Assembly: GCF_010093535.1 (NCBI RefSeq)
Contig: NW_022985168.1
Location: 878,752-942,751, forward strand
Origin: Lindgomyces ingoldianus
Lineage: Eukaryota > Ascomycota > Dothideomycetes > Pleosporales > Lindgomycetaceae
Direction: 5' to 3'
Length of the DNA stretch: 64,000 nt
Part shown: positions 12,221 through 23,640 of the stretch, one piece after another
Layout of the letters: each line of letters opens with the position of its first letter
Position numbering within the stretch: position 1 is the stretch's first letter
Notes under the pieces: generated by a model
Seen by the model: the letters and a program-made list of their open reading frames with translations, nothing else
Database searches by the model: none
What the model was told of the DNA's origin: nothing
Program-made: the position numbers and the translations under genes

Positions 12221-14290
12221 TATTAAAAGCTTATTAGACTTATTTTAAAAAAAAACATATAACAAGTTGTAGTAGTCTTAAAAGACTATTATCTTTAAGT
12301 TAGTGTGTTTTTAGAGAGCTAAAGCTTAGTCTATATTAGAAATTATAACTGCGTAGATTTTATAATCTAGTTATTAAGCTAGGGTTATAAACAGAGCAGG
12401 TCCTATATAGCAGATGTCTATCTACTGTTTAAGTCCTAGTTTATGTTTAAATTAAGTAGGTAAAAGTTTCTTAAAAGCTTCTTCTTCTTTAGGTTTAAGC
12501 AGTTGTTAAATTATTTTATATAGCCTATTTTAGTAAGAGGCCTAGCTTATTAGCCTTACTTAGGTAGTTCTTTTTTAGGTTATTAAGAAGTAAGTTTAAA
12601 GACCTTTTATATTAAGTGCTATTTAAGTGTTGTTTAGGTGTAAGTGTAAGCATATATTTTAGTATTAAAAAAAGTTAAAGTTTAGAACTTACTCTTAGTA
12701 ATTAAAGGCAACTTTATGCTAATACAGCTATAGTTGTTCTAGGATTAGGTTATAACATTCTATGTTTATTACATAAAGCTTAATCTGCTCTTTATAGTGT
12801 TAGTAGGTAATTATAATAGTTATAGTATAAAAGATAGAACCTTTTTTAAGTTGTTTTTTATTAAATCTAGTTAAGTAAATTATTTAGGTAAGTAGTATTA
12901 ATTAAAGATTTAGTTTATATGCTAGTTCTCTATTAATATAACTTATACTGTTTACTCTTAAGTTAATAAGAGCTTGTATTAAGGCTAATATAGTTTCTTA
13001 TTATAAATATATAGAAATATTAACTTAGTACTTTTAGTTATTAGTAGGGGACTTAGCTTATAAGTTAGCAGAGATCTAGTGTTAAATTAGTCCTAGGGGG
13101 CAACTTAGCCCTAGGACAAGCCTTTTTATAGGCTCCTACTACTATAGCTGCGGCTATGTTAAGAGTGGCAAGAGAGATTAAAGCTTAAATACAAGTTAAA
13201 GCCCTTATAAAAATAAGATTAAAACAGTAAAGATTTTTAATAAGTGCTAGTAGCACTACTTGTGTAGACTTAAGAAAGAGGAATAAAGTAGTTTTAAAAA
13301 ATATAACTATACTTACTACACTTAAAGCATTAACTTTTTTTTTTATAATTTTTACACTTTTTAGAACTAACTAGAGCATAATTTAAATTAATTTTTATTA
13401 CATTAAGGTTCTTATTTGCAACTGCGCTAGTTTAGGGGTGTATTAGAGCTTGTATAGGGAGGAACCTTATGTTATTATTATAGGTAGCAATTAGGTTTGC
13501 ATACACATTAAGGTTGTTTAGAAGGGGTTCTTCTACTATAGCGCGTTGCAGTTTAGTTAAGAGGGAGTTATATAAAGCTATAATTAGACCTATTTTATTT
13601 AGGCCTATATTAGATGTAAGTTAGCAGAACTTAGTAAAGTGTAAAGTAAAGCTTTTTTTTTTATTATAAAGTGTTTAGGTAACTTAGAGCTGTTAATTCT
13701 TTATTTAGGTCTTTATAAGTTACTTATAAAAACACTATAAATTAATCTAGGTTAATAATATCCTTATCTATTAGTAAGTTTACTAAGGCTGTTATATTAT
13801 AGTTAAGTTAAAAGTAAGCATATAGTAACTAAAAGTGTTTAGAGGGGAATTAGTCTATATTTCCTTTAAGTTTGTATTAAAGCTTATATAGAAAGAAAGG
13901 TAGGTCTTTCTATTTTTTATTAAATAGCAGAGAATTAGGGAGTTAGTTAGATTTTATTACTAAGTTAAAAAGGTTATAGGTTGTAGGTAGTGTTAGGCAA
14001 AAAAAAGTTAAGCTATCTCTAGACTTCTAAGTAGGCTTTAAGGCTAGTAAGTTCTTAGTTTCTACTACTATAACAAGAGTTAAGGCAGAAATAGACTACT
14101 TAATAACATAAAGCTGTTCTTTAAAGTCCTTTTAAAAAGCTTTAAAGCTTATAACATAGTAGCTTTTTATAAAGTAAGCGCTTCTTAGAAGGCTTCTTAG
14201 CTTACTTTAATAGCTTAGAGTTGTGCAAGTACTAAGCTTATTAAATTAGATTTAGAGGCTATTCTTAGCTAAAGTTTTAATATAATGTAA
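12221..14290 (-). pseudogene. GypA gag/protease region, degenerate
   Basis: The 2 kb between the RT and the 5' LTR of this minus-strand element should hold leader, gag and protease by position. It is repeated almost base for base at 1-2074, apart from transitions. I see no zinc knuckle or protease signature that I would trust, and no frame longer than a few tens of codons. Confidence 0.5.
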
Positions 14291-14608
14291 TGTTATAATT
14301 ATGCACAAGTAAGGTTATAGAGCTTTATAAAAGTCTAGTTTAATTACTATGTAAGGTATTATAGTAAGTACAAGATGTTATGTAAGAAATAAAAAGGTTT
14401 AAAAGGAAATTAGTAATTAAATACTTAGCTTAGAAGTCTAAGCGCTTTAAGTATAAATTAAGCCTATTCTAGGTTTAGTTAGTGTTAAGGCAGTTTATGC
14501 TTAAGTTTATGTCTGTGTTGTGTTGTGTTTATGTCAGACGTGCACTAATAATACTCTAGTACGCGTCTAATACAGTTATGTCTGGGATCCGGGGAGGATA
14601 CCGTGACA
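14291..14608 (-). repeat. GypA copy 2 5' LTR
   Basis: Starts tgttataattatgcac (mutated, inner) and ends ggaggataccgtgaca (clean, outer). Length 318 bp, equal to the other two LTRs. Confidence 0.92.
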
Positions 14609-14613
14609 ATAGT

Positions 14614-15450
14614 AACTTATGTATCTATGTTAATTACTGCAAACTTAACACTCTTACCTATAAAGATGTGTATCTAATACTGCGCATAGACAAACTCTTA
14701 TTAAGACCTACTAAAGTAGTAATCTTTATTAAGTTTAATATTTACGCAGCTTTTAATAAAATTAGGATAAATCTAAGCTCTAAAAAGTGTACTACCTTTT
14801 AGACATAATATAAAACCTATAAGTGTAAAGTTCTGCTTTTTAGATTATGTAATAGTCTAGTAACTTACTAGCGCTATATAAATAATGTATTAATTAACTA
14901 TCTAGATAATTTCTGCATTACTTATTTTAATAACATTCTTATTTACTTTAAAGACAAGGTAACTTATATCCTCTATATTAAAAAAGTCTTAGAAAGGCTT
15001 TAGTAAGTAAGATTATAAGTAAAGATTAAAAAAAGTAAATTTTATATTACTTAAATAAAGTATCTTAGCTATATACTTTTAAACAAAGGACTAGAGGTTA
15101 ACCTAGAGAAAGTAAAAGTGCTACGCAACTAGTAGGCGCTTACTACTATAATAAGTGTAAAATTCTTTCTAGGCTTTACTAGATTCTATTAGTAATTTAT
15201 TTTAAAAAATTTTTATATAGTAAAACTAATTATTATGCTTTAAAGCTTTACTACCTCTTTTATGTAAACTTTAGAGTGTAATGTAGCTTTTAAAAAGCTA
15301 AAGTCTGCGCTACTAAGTATACTTACACTTTACTATTTTAACTTTGTGTTGTAAACTAAAATTAAAACTAATACTTTTAATAAAGTAGTAGCAGGAGTTC
15401 TTTTTTAGAAATAAGTAGATAGAAATTAGTGCCTTATATAATTCTATAGT
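14614..15450 (+). pseudogene. GypB reverse transcriptase C-terminal part and RNase H, degenerate
   Basis: Continues the frame cut at 8734. It opens with VNYCKLN (family: VDYRxLN) and runs through PxPRID, IFxKFxIYxAFN and the active-site box TYF(N)(N)ILIY at 14,920-14,946, where both Asp codons have become Asn. A leucine-rich linker follows, then RNase H at about 15,361-15,415 (VVAGVLF, family AxGxVLSQ). The first stretch is unusually free of stops to 14,802, which produces a 74-codon open frame starting inside the GypA LTR at 14,578. That start is an insertion-junction artefact, but the coding part is genuine RT. Confidence 0.85.
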
Positions 15451-15899
15451 AAGGTCCTATCTAGTTTAGAGCTAAACTAGAAAATACATAATAAAGAGAT
15501 ATTTATAATTATTACTATGTTTAAATAATAAAGGGCTAAGCTTACATCTATAGCAATAAGCACTTTAGTATATACTAATTATTATTTATTAAAGTACTTT
15601 ATAATAATAAAGGTGCTAAATGCTTATTAGGTCTGTTAAGCTAAAAAGTTAGCTTAGTATTACTTCTAAATTAAGTACACCTCTAGTAAAAACAACACTA
15701 GGGCAGACATTTTTAGTTATTATAAATAAGACATAGAAAATTTAAGAGTAGCTTAAACTAATAATAAGTTAAAAGTCTTACTAAGACTGCACTAACTGCA
15801 CCCCTAAATTAACTTTAAACTAGCCTAGTACTATATTGCTTAAATAACAACTTAAGTAGCTACACTAAACATTATAAAAAGACTAAACTAAGTTATGTT

Positions 15900-17130
15900 T
15901 TTAAATTTTTTAAAATTAATTAATATATTACTTTAAAAAAATTAAGCCTTTTTTATGTAAAAGTAAAAACTTTTACTTTGCTATTATTAGATAAGAAACA
16001 GACTACTTCTCTATGCTAACTACTTATGTGTGCTAGTAGACTTATTGCTATATACCTAACTTATCTAAAAAGTCTATAATTAAGTATTTTTAGCACACTC
16101 TAGTGCTACTAAGACTTATTAGTTACTGTCCTAAAAGTACTACTAAAAGGGTATAAAGGCTACTTATAAATAATACATATAGAATTACCTCTCTTGTTAT
16201 AAGGCTTATCTAAAATAGACTTAAACTTTAGGCTTTATTTACCCCCTACTAATTCCTGCTTAACTAATGCAGCACTTGTGCATTAACTTTAAGGAGTTTT
16301 TTAAAGACAAGTCTAGATATAATTAAATTATAGTTATAATTAATTATCTATTAAAATAAGCTATTTTTATCCCCTACTATAAAATAATTAACGCCTAGAA
16401 AATAGCTACTTTGTTTATTTAATAGGTGTACTATTTTAGCTATACACTTAAAACTATTATTTTTAATTAAGGACCTTAGTTTATATCTAGTTTTTAGTCT
16501 AAATTTTGTTAAATTTTAGGTATAAAAGTTAAGCTTTTTACTACTTATTATAAGAAAATAGATAGCTAAATAGAGATTATAAATAAGTATATTAATTAAA
16601 AACTAAGGCTTTTTATATTTTTTTACTAAGATAACTAAAGTTTCTTACTACTCTTAATTAATTAGGCTTAGATAACCTTGCTTTATGTAATAATTAAAAT
16701 GTTTTTATATTAAGTCTTATACAGCTCTAAACTACATTAAAGCTAGGACTAGAAACATTCTATAGAACCTATTACAGCTATAGATAAGCTAAATTATAAG
16801 AATGCTCTAGCATTAGCAACCTGCATGCATGCAGCCTAGAAGTTAGCTAAGACCTACATAGAAAAGGCCTAGGATTAGATGTAAACTATAGTTAATTACT
16901 ACTACTAGCTAGTTAACTAGAAGGTTAGTAATATAGTCTACCTAAACACTAAGAACCTAGCTGTTTAAAGACCTAGCTAAAAACTATCTAAATAATAAAA
17001 AGGCCTCTTTAAGGTACTTAAATAAGTTATAAACTTATACTACTTAAAGCTACTTTTAAAGTTAAAGATATATAATGTCTTTATACTAAACATGCTTTAT
17101 AAAGACTCTTAAAATCTACTCTTAAAACAA
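15900..17130 (+). pseudogene. GypB integrase, degenerate
   Basis: The HHCC region is at about 15,970-16,210, ending in a Cys-x2-Cys-like CLSCYKAY stretch. The DDE core follows. The first Asp lies in the block corresponding to MDFKEF (about 16,280-16,300, now Asn). The second is in the block IISDxGPQF at 16,454-16,480, in RIP form. The Glu is in the block DSxIEIIN at about 16,555-16,585. The downstream GPY-type region reads VLYSSKLH (family VLYGxxPR/H). Stops fit Gln and Trp codons. Confidence 0.8.
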
Positions 17131-17167
17131 GAACCTTTAAAACCCTCTAGCATTACTATTAATAAGG

Positions 17168-17445
17168 TAGAGAAGTAGGAAGTAGAGAAAATACTTACTA
17201 GTAAGCTCTACTAAAAAACGCTTAAGTACTAAGTAAAATAAGTAGAACATAACTTTAATCTAGTCTAGTATAAGGCTTTAAATTTTATAAGTTCTCTTTA
17301 TAAATTAAAAGCTTTTTATAATAAGCATTTAAATTAGCTAGAACCTTTAAAGGCCTTATATAAGTAAATTAAGGCTTTTAAAGCTAGTATAGAAGGCATA
17401 GATTACTTAGTAGATAATAAAGTATAAAAATAAAAAGTAAATTTA
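17168..17445 (+). pseudogene. GypB C-terminal chromodomain, degenerate
   Basis: After the integrase, the frame reads WEVEKIL, then KTLKYxVKW, then DxNPVWY and LKAFYNKHLN in RIP form. This is the pattern of a chromodomain, which in chromoviruses directs integration towards heterochromatin by binding modified histone H3. The aromatic-cage Trp/Tyr codons are partly stops. It explains why the element is classed as a chromodomain Gypsy, and insertion into already silent repeats fits, although that link is inference. Confidence 0.72.
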
Positions 17446-18525
17446 TAGTTATACATAATAGTATTATAACTTTATAGACATTGCGCTAGAGAGGTCTAAT
17501 AGTAAGCTATTAGACACCTTTAGACTCTTTTTTTTCTTCTTTTTTACTTTTTTTTCTCTCTTTTCTTCTCTTCTTTCTCTCTTTTAGACCTCTTTTAAAC
17601 CCTCTTTACTTTATCTTTAACTGCCTAAGAGCGCTGTAATGTCTGCCTAAAGGTTAGACACTAGAGCCTTTAAGGCTAAAACCTAACAGAGCAGCTTAGT
17701 GTTTTAGTAGAATAAAGCTACCTAAACACTAGCTATAAAAAGACTAGCTTTCTAACTCTTTATAACCTACACTACCTACGCTAGGTTTTAAGTAGACTTT
17801 AAAATAGCTTTAAAAGCCTTTTTTTTATTTTCTTTACTTTTTATGTTTTAAGCTGCTGCCTATAGCTTAAGATAGCTTTAAAGGACTAGAAATTTCTTTT
17901 TATAATATAAAAAGACCTACGCGCGCGTTAGTAAACTATACCCTAGTAGTATTAAACTATATTTATATAAAGTTATATTTTTTATTATGTAAAGTATAAT
18001 ATTTACATTTCTTTAATTTAAAAGACTAATAGAAAAACTTAACCTAAAAGCTGTAAATAAAAGTGTAGGTAGCCTAAAAGTAGATAACTTAAAACACCTC
18101 TAAAGAGGCTCTAGGAGGGGGGCAAAGCAGCATAGTAAATTTCTTTAATACTATAATTAGTTAGCAGACTAAGCTATAAGATGTTAGGTGCATAATAATA
18201 CTTATAAAGTAAAGATTTAGATAATAGCTAAAAAAAAAACTAACAACATTAACTAGACTATATAAGTAAGGCAAGTAAACACTTATTACTATAAATAATA
18301 AATTTGCTATATTAATAATAACTACACTACTAGTTACTACTAAATAAAAACATTATAATAAAGGCATTATATTAGTATTAGGTTTTTAGTCTATTTCTTA
18401 GTAATAAGAAATTTTAGTTAAGATAGTTATACTTATTATATTTTATTTAAATTAGTTTTAAATTAGTTTTAAATATTTTTTACACACTACAGATAAGGAC
18501 TATTAGCTTATAAAAAGAGGGGTAG
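17446..18525 (+). other. GypB 3' untranslated region with T/C-rich tract and polypurine tract
   Basis: About 1.08 kb between the chromodomain and the 3' LTR. No protein family is recognisable. It has a strongly pyrimidine-rich stretch at about 17,520-17,595 and ends in a purine run, aaaaagaggggtag, directly at the LTR, the plus-strand priming site. Confidence 0.6.
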
Positions 18526-18815
18526 TGTAATAATGCTATAAATTATTCTATCTTAGGTTGCTTAGATCCTATCTAAAGGGTCCCTGTATCAGCCCTAACT
18601 ATAACTTAACCTAGTCCCCTGCAGTTACTCTTATTCCCTTATGTATTTAGTTGCACCTTGCCCCTGTAGCTAGCTTAGTAGTTTTCTAATATCCTACGTA
18701 CAAGGCCTATAGGTGTCATTAGTATTCCCAGGTCTCTAAGTCCCCACGCACTCCCATATGCCTCTGAGTGGATTCATACCGCATTTGGACCCATTGTCTT
18801 GCCTGCGCCGTTACA
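18526..18815 (+). repeat. GypB 3' LTR (290 bp)
   Basis: The left, inner half is strongly RIP-mutated (tgtaataatgctataaatta) while the right, outer half is clean (gcctgcgccgttaca). This is the mirror image of the 5' LTR. Followed by the cttaa duplication. Confidence 0.92.
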
Positions 18816-19274
18816 CTTAAATAGCTAGGTTAATTCTAGCCTCTTTTAAAGATAATTAATTATATAGTTGTTAATGCATTATAGTTAGTAGTAGGTTAGC
18901 TGCGTTTTAGTGGTGGGGCGGAACACTCGCTTGTGTTGAACATTCGCTTGTAGACTATGTTAATTTAAAAAAGCTTATACTTAATAGCTTTAAAAAAGTT
19001 TAAAGCGCATAATAATAATAAAAAAGCAAAAAAGTAGGTGTAAGCTAAAGTAAGTAAGCTATTTTAAAGGCGCTATAGATAGTGTAATTAGACTAGGCAT
19101 AACACGCAAACATGTAAGTAAGAAGCAGAAGTAGTATCTAAATAATATTCTAAGCTGTACTATACTATATAGTGCTAGAGCAGGTTGTTATAGGCTATAA
19201 TAGAGTTTATTAGGGTAGAGTCTTAGCAAAAGTAAGCAACTTAGGTGTGTAAGCAACTTGCCTGTAAAGTACGT

Positions 19275-20155
19275 TATATAGTTAACTTAATTATAAAACT
19301 CTACACATTAAGTATAATAAATGTATAAACTTTTAAAAACTTTTAAAATAACTTTATAAAGTAAAAGCTTATACACTTTAAAAATTTTAGCTAACTATTT
19401 TTATAAAAACTAATTACTACTTTATAGAATAAAAGTATTAGTTTTAAGAAGAATAAAATAAAAGCTATTATACTCTATAAACTTATAAAAAAGAACATGC
19501 TTTTACTATTTTATTAGACTACTATACTAAACTATTACTACTAGCACTAGTTTTAACACTATAAAGGATATTTTTATATAAATTACCTATAAACCTAATA
19601 CTTTCTTTATAATTAGTATAACTACCTTGTAATAGCTTACTGTATAAGAGTATAACTAAGCATCTACATATTCCTATAGCCACAGCTTTGCATAAGATTC
19701 CCTAAAGCTTGTACCTACTACATATAATTTAATTACTGTATTGTAAGGCCGGATGTCCTAGAACGGGCTAGTATGGCCTTACCTAACCTGTTTAGAGGTC
19801 ATATAACCTGTGCTTTGTATATAAGCATGAATCCTAACAAGCGAGGCTTGGCAGCGATTCGTCTCTCTTACAATACACTCCTATCTTTCTCCGAAAGCTT
19901 GCTCTCAGTGCTATCCGTGCTACCTACCATCCTATCTTTACATGTATAATCTATACTAACTTCTACCTATATAAGATATTATAGTAGAGAACCTTACGCC
20001 TAAGAAGGTTATATAATTTTAGAAGGCATAAAAAAAGAATAATAATTATATAAAGCAACTATATAATATTCTAGCTAATAAGGCTATAGTATTTATTAAG
20101 CTCTGCTAACACCTTATTATCTATAAGGCCTTATATATAAGCATCTTCTCTAATA
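19275..20155 (+). mobile_element. CopC copy 1, fragment 2 (gag region)
   Basis: Aligns with 60,504-61,170 of CopC copy 2, interrupted by the 201-bp solo LTR at 19,742-19,942. The frame is plus strand and lies upstream of the Gag zinc knuckle. It ends at the TA where PogA copy 2 inserted; copy 2 reads ctaatatttttaaa across the site. Confidence 0.85.
19737..19947 (+). repeat. Solo LTR, 201-bp family, copy 2, with TSD tgtat
   Basis: The insert 19,742-19,942 starts tgtaaggccggatg and ends tatctttaca. The duplication is tgtat at 19,737-19,741 and 19,943-19,947. The matching position in CopC copy 2 (about 60,968-60,980, attactatacaatc) has no insert, which confirms the boundaries independently. 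Confidence 0.92.
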
Positions 20156-22022
20156 ACATACTTCATGGGCGAGTTGCTTACACACCTAAGTTGCTTACTT
20201 TTGCTAAGACCCTACTACACTACTTTTCTTACACTAATGCATTCCTAATAACACTACTTAAACATGTTAAAGAAATGTTAAATATAGCTTACACTTTAAG
20301 CTTTTAAATAAAATATAACACTTTTTAAGTAACATGCTACAGCTATCTATAAAGTCTTTTAAAAAATAATAAGTAACTAACACACTAAATAACTTTTTTA
20401 AGCTAATTATACAGCTAACTTAAAAAAGCTAGATAATAATAAAAAGTAAGTAATTATTTAGCACATACTTAAGCTAGATGTGTAAGGATTTCCCTTTTAG
20501 CTAGTAGCTATAGCTAATATAGCTAATTTTTTACATACTAAGTGTAATATAAGCTATATTAGCATAAACTAGCTTAATATATTTATTAAGTGTTACCTAA
20601 AGCTTAAAGTAAAGTTTAAGTGTAAGTATAACTATAAAAAAGCTTTTTATAAAAATTTTATAGTAATTTAAAGCTAGTTTAACTTTATAAAAAATATTAA
20701 AGCTAAGTATAGCATTTAAAATAATAACATATATAACTTTAATAAAATAAAGTTTATAATAGGCTAGATATCTACTAAAGTAGTTATTATAAGTTCTAAG
20801 AAATAAGAATAGCTAAAAGCAGTCTAGCTAGGTAACTAGGAGTAGACAACAGCTATCTAGAGCATTAATGCTAAAAAGTAGGCTATTCTACTTTTTATAA
20901 TTTTTTAGAGTAGCAACTACTTTTTAAACTAGTATAAAAAAGAAAATTTACTTTAAAATTAAGTTATTATAATTTTTAAGCATAGCTAGACTACTAATTA
21001 GCTTAGTTTAGACTAGTTAAAGCACTTTAACACGCATATAAAAAAGTATACTGTTAGCAGCTACTGTTTGCTAGTTATTAATAGCTATAAGAGCTATAAC
21101 TTACTTTATTTTTAGTAATACTATAAAAATAATAAGATTATTACTATTTATATACTTTTTTACTTATTACACTTTTTATAGCTACTTAATGTAAGTTGTT
21201 TTACTTTTTTTTAAAAAAGTGTATAGGCGCTAAGCTAAAAACCTTATGCATAACTAAATTACTTATATTATAAAAATAAAGTTCCTACTATGCTTTAAAG
21301 TAGCTTATAATGCTATAATTACTTTTAGTAATATCTAAGAAAAGTTTTAAAGTGCTAGATTAGTTTCTTTTAACTTATAATAAGTTATAATAAGCTTTAA
21401 TATAAAGTTACACACTCTATTACTACTACTACTTATATATAATAAGCCTTAGTAGTTGTAAACTCTAAGTAATACTTTAAAACTTAAGTTATAATTAATA
21501 CTTATAAAAATAAAAATTTAAAAGCATATAAATAGTTTACTAACTTTTATAGTTAAGGTGTTTAAAAAAGTCTTAAAAAGAGTAGTAATAATTATATATA
21601 AGCTAGTGTTAGTATAATAGAAAATTACTAAGCTTTAAGCAGCTAATAAAGCTACTACATAACATAAATTATATAAAAAAAAGTAGATTAAAGCAAAAGA
21701 AACTTTAATAATTTAAAAAAGCCTATACTTAACAGCTTTAAAGAAGTTTAGAGCGCATAGTAACAGAAAGAAGGTAAAGAAGTAGGTGTAAGCTAAAGTA
21801 AGTAAGCTATTCTAAAGGCGCTACAGATAGTGCAATTAGACTAAGCATAACACGCAAACATATAAGTAAGAAGTAGAAGTAGTATCTAAATAATATTCTA
21901 GGCTATACTGTACTATATAGTGCTAGAGCAGGTTGTTATAGGCTATAATAGAGTTTGTTAGGGTGGGGTCTTAGCAAAAGTAAGCAACTCAGGTGTGTAA
22001 GCAACTCGCCTATGAAGTACGT
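20156..22022 (+). mobile_element. PogA copy 2, full-length 1,867 bp
   Basis: The termini are acatacttcatgggcgag and ...atgaagtacgt, with target TA (20,154-20,155 and 22,023-22,024). The empty site is visible in CopC copy 2. Exactly the same length as copy 3 (57,053-58,919), so this is probably the intact length of the family. The outer 30-40 bp keep CpG-containing sequence while the body is AT-rich. Confidence 0.93.
20280..21850 (+). pseudogene. PogA copy 2 transposase, degenerate
   Basis: Same frame as in copies 1 and 3. The YNFDETGF-like block is at 20,732-20,765 and the Q-L-GNRE block at about 20,825. The C-terminal basic segment (ALKKF, RKKxKKQV) is near 21,735-21,790. The start is approximate because the N-terminal part shows no clear motif. 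Inactive through many RIP stops. Confidence 0.8.
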
Positions 22023-23030
22023 TATTTTTAAAGGCTGCGCACATATGTTCTATCTTTACAATATTAGTTCTAGGAAGACATAGAAGGTTCTATATAAATA
22101 GCTTAGTAATTACTTTAATACTAACATAAATTATAACTAGTATTAGATAGATTAGATAATAATAAGCTTTATATAAATTAAGTAGAAGGAAGAGAAGTTA
22201 TATAATAATAACTTAGATAAAAAGGAAAGTAAAAAGATTATTAACTACCTTACTACTGCTGCATTTCTCTACTGTGCAACAGCAGAGAATATATACAGCC
22301 TAGAACCTAAAGGATACGCAGAACAGTTTATTCTTAAGAATTAATATTATATAGTATACTAAGGTAAACTATAGGATACTAGCGCTGTAAGGATTTTTAC
22401 GATAAAAAAGTTATAACTTAAAGCATACTTATAAGAATTCCTTTATATAAAAGTAGACTAAACACTAAATAAAAAGAGTATTAGCTTTAAAAAAACAAAG
22501 ACTAACAGAATTAATTAGTACTATATAAATTACTAATCTAGTTAGTAGTGTTACACATTACATACTAGATACGCTAACACTCTTTTTACTATCTCTTACT
22601 AACGTAGACTAGATAAATGTATACTTTAATAACATATAGAATATAATTATATAAAGTAATAAAAGTAAAGTTCTAGTTATATATAAATAAAGTTACTTAT
22701 TTTTTAATATATAAAAGAAAAAATTAATGTCTTTTTTTATAGAACATAAACTTTAACAACTACATAGAAAGTTTAGCTATTCTTGTATAAAACAGCTTTA
22801 CATAATGCTTAAAAACACTAGATACAACACTAATTCTTTTATACTTAAAAAAAATTAAGAAGTTTTACTACATATGTTAGCTACATAACCTAGTACTATA
22901 AAAATTTAAGTTTATAATTAAGAATAATTTATACTTTAATTATAAAATAGTAATTAATGTTATATAAATTAGTAACTAAAATGTACTATATATAATTAAC
23001 ATAGATATATTATTTTAAGTAGTAACCTTC
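22023..23030 (+). mobile_element. CopC copy 1, fragment 3 (gag end to integrase), with internal deletion
   Basis: Aligns with CopC copy 2 from 61,171 to about 62,726. Relative to copy 2 it lacks about 552 bp between two aagtagaa repeats, including the Gag zinc knuckle. The integrase Cys-x2-Cys part is seen near 22,862-22,890 and the first DDE block (INIDxLF) near 22,996-23,020. It is cut there by GypC copy 2 and does not resume in this window. Confidence 0.82.
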
Positions 23031-23640
23031 TGTTACAACCTACAATTAGACTGTAAGCAACTAGTTAGCTGTGCCCTATAGTTTAAACAATTAAGGATAG
23101 AAAGTTCTTAACTTCTTGCCTAAGAAGTCACGTAACTTAACAGACAAGGAATAGACTAAGCTATTAGACTAATGCGCAGCGGAATGCGTTGTCTAATAAG
23201 CACAGGACAGTTAAGCGCAAATAAGCGCAAATAAGCGCAACAGAAGCTATAGCACTAAACGCTTATTAACGCTTAATAACGCGCAACCCTATATATATAG
23301 CCTTAATCCTAACTATTACTAGAAGGTTGTAATTAACAGTTAGTTTATTCTTTACATAGACTAAGTAGCATTACTACTTTTTAATAAGAAGTAATCTAAT
23401 TATATATCTTACACTATATATACCTTCTTTTTTGTTCTATTTAAGAAACTGTTTAACCTAAGCGCCTTATACTACTATTGCAGAGCAAACTACAGTTAGC
23501 TGCCTTTCTTACCCTAGTAACCTTGTCTTAACAAACTATACACCTGCTTAAGGCTAAGTTCTCTTTTCCCTGCACTTCTAATTCTCTTTATAGGCCTAGA
23601 GTTCTTTAGAAACTATTTCTTTAAAGTTAAAACTATAATA
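23031..23640 (+). repeat. GypC copy 2 5' LTR (about 610 bp, inverted relative to the GypC copy 1 LTRs)
   Basis: Begins tgttacaacctac and ends aaactataata. Its reverse complement aligns with the solo LTR at 24,514-25,133 (for example the TATA-like tatatatagtgtaagatat stretch) and more loosely with the GypC LTRs. The 20 or so bases after it (ttaattactaccctc) match the sequence inside the 5' LTR of GypC copy 1, read on the other strand at 53,820-53,843. That fixes it as a 5' LTR of a plus-strand element. Within it, copies of agcgcaaata repeat near 23,216-23,240. Confidence 0.78.

Larger units (their letters stand above)
8740..14608 (-). mobile_element. GypA copy 2, complete Ty3/Gypsy retrotransposon inserted in the GypB RT gene
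   Basis: Two 318-bp LTRs (8740-9057, 14,291-14,608) and the target duplication atagt (8735-8739, 14,609-14,613) define a complete 5.87-kb element. A C-rich tract, ccccccctctt, directly after the left LTR is the complement of a polypurine tract, so the left LTR is the 3' LTR and the element is on the minus strand. RT, RNase H and integrase relics read on that strand in Gypsy order. It is broken by a 201-bp solo LTR at 11,447-11,647. Confidence 0.93.
5745..18815 (+). mobile_element. GypB full-length chromodomain Gypsy, split by GypA copy 2
   Basis: Two 290-bp LTRs (5745-6034 and 18,526-18,815) bound the element, with a perfect 5-bp target duplication cttaa (5740-5744 and 18,816-18,820). A purine tract, aaaaagaggggtag, sits directly before the 3' LTR and fixes the plus-strand orientation. 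Removing GypA copy 2 leaves about 7.2 kb. The order gag, protease, RT, RNase H, integrase, chromodomain identifies a chromovirus-type Ty3/Gypsy. After the chromodomain comes about 1 kb without a recognisable frame (17,445-18,525), including a long T/C-rich tract near 17,520-17,590. Confidence 0.93.
4046..18960 (-). mobile_element. PogB, Fot1/pogo-like DNA transposon, split by GypB
   Basis: The inverted repeats are acatagtctacaagc... at 4046 and ...gcttgtagactatgt ending 18,960, about 50 bp long and continuing into tgttcaacacaagc on both sides. The target is TA (4044-4045 and 18,961-18,962), and the empty site is seen in PogA copy 2. Its own sequence is 4046-5744 plus 18,821-18,960, about 1.84 kb. 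The termini differ from PogA and PogC, so it is a separate family. Near 4205-4240 lies a GC-rich imperfect hairpin built from gcagcgc and gcgctgc. Confidence 0.88.
2493..19274 (+). mobile_element. PogA copy 1, Fot1/pogo-like DNA transposon, split by PogB
   Basis: The terminal inverted repeats are acgtacttta... at the left and ...taaagtacgt at the right, flanked by a TA duplication (2491-2492 and 19,275-19,276). The element's own sequence is 2493-4045 plus 18,963-19,274, about 1,865 bp, matching the 1,867-bp copies at 20,156-22,022 and 57,053-58,919. The interruption is PogB, inserted at a TA whose uninterrupted form is visible in copy 2 near 21,705 (ctttaataatttaaa). TA target and pogo-type transposase place it in the Tc1/mariner superfamily. 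Confidence 0.9.

Noticed and set aside
14578..14802. 74-codon open frame
   Set aside because: The start codon lies in the GypA LTR and the frame runs across the insertion joint into the GypB RT. The RT part is real relic coding sequence, but the frame as a unit is a junction artefact.
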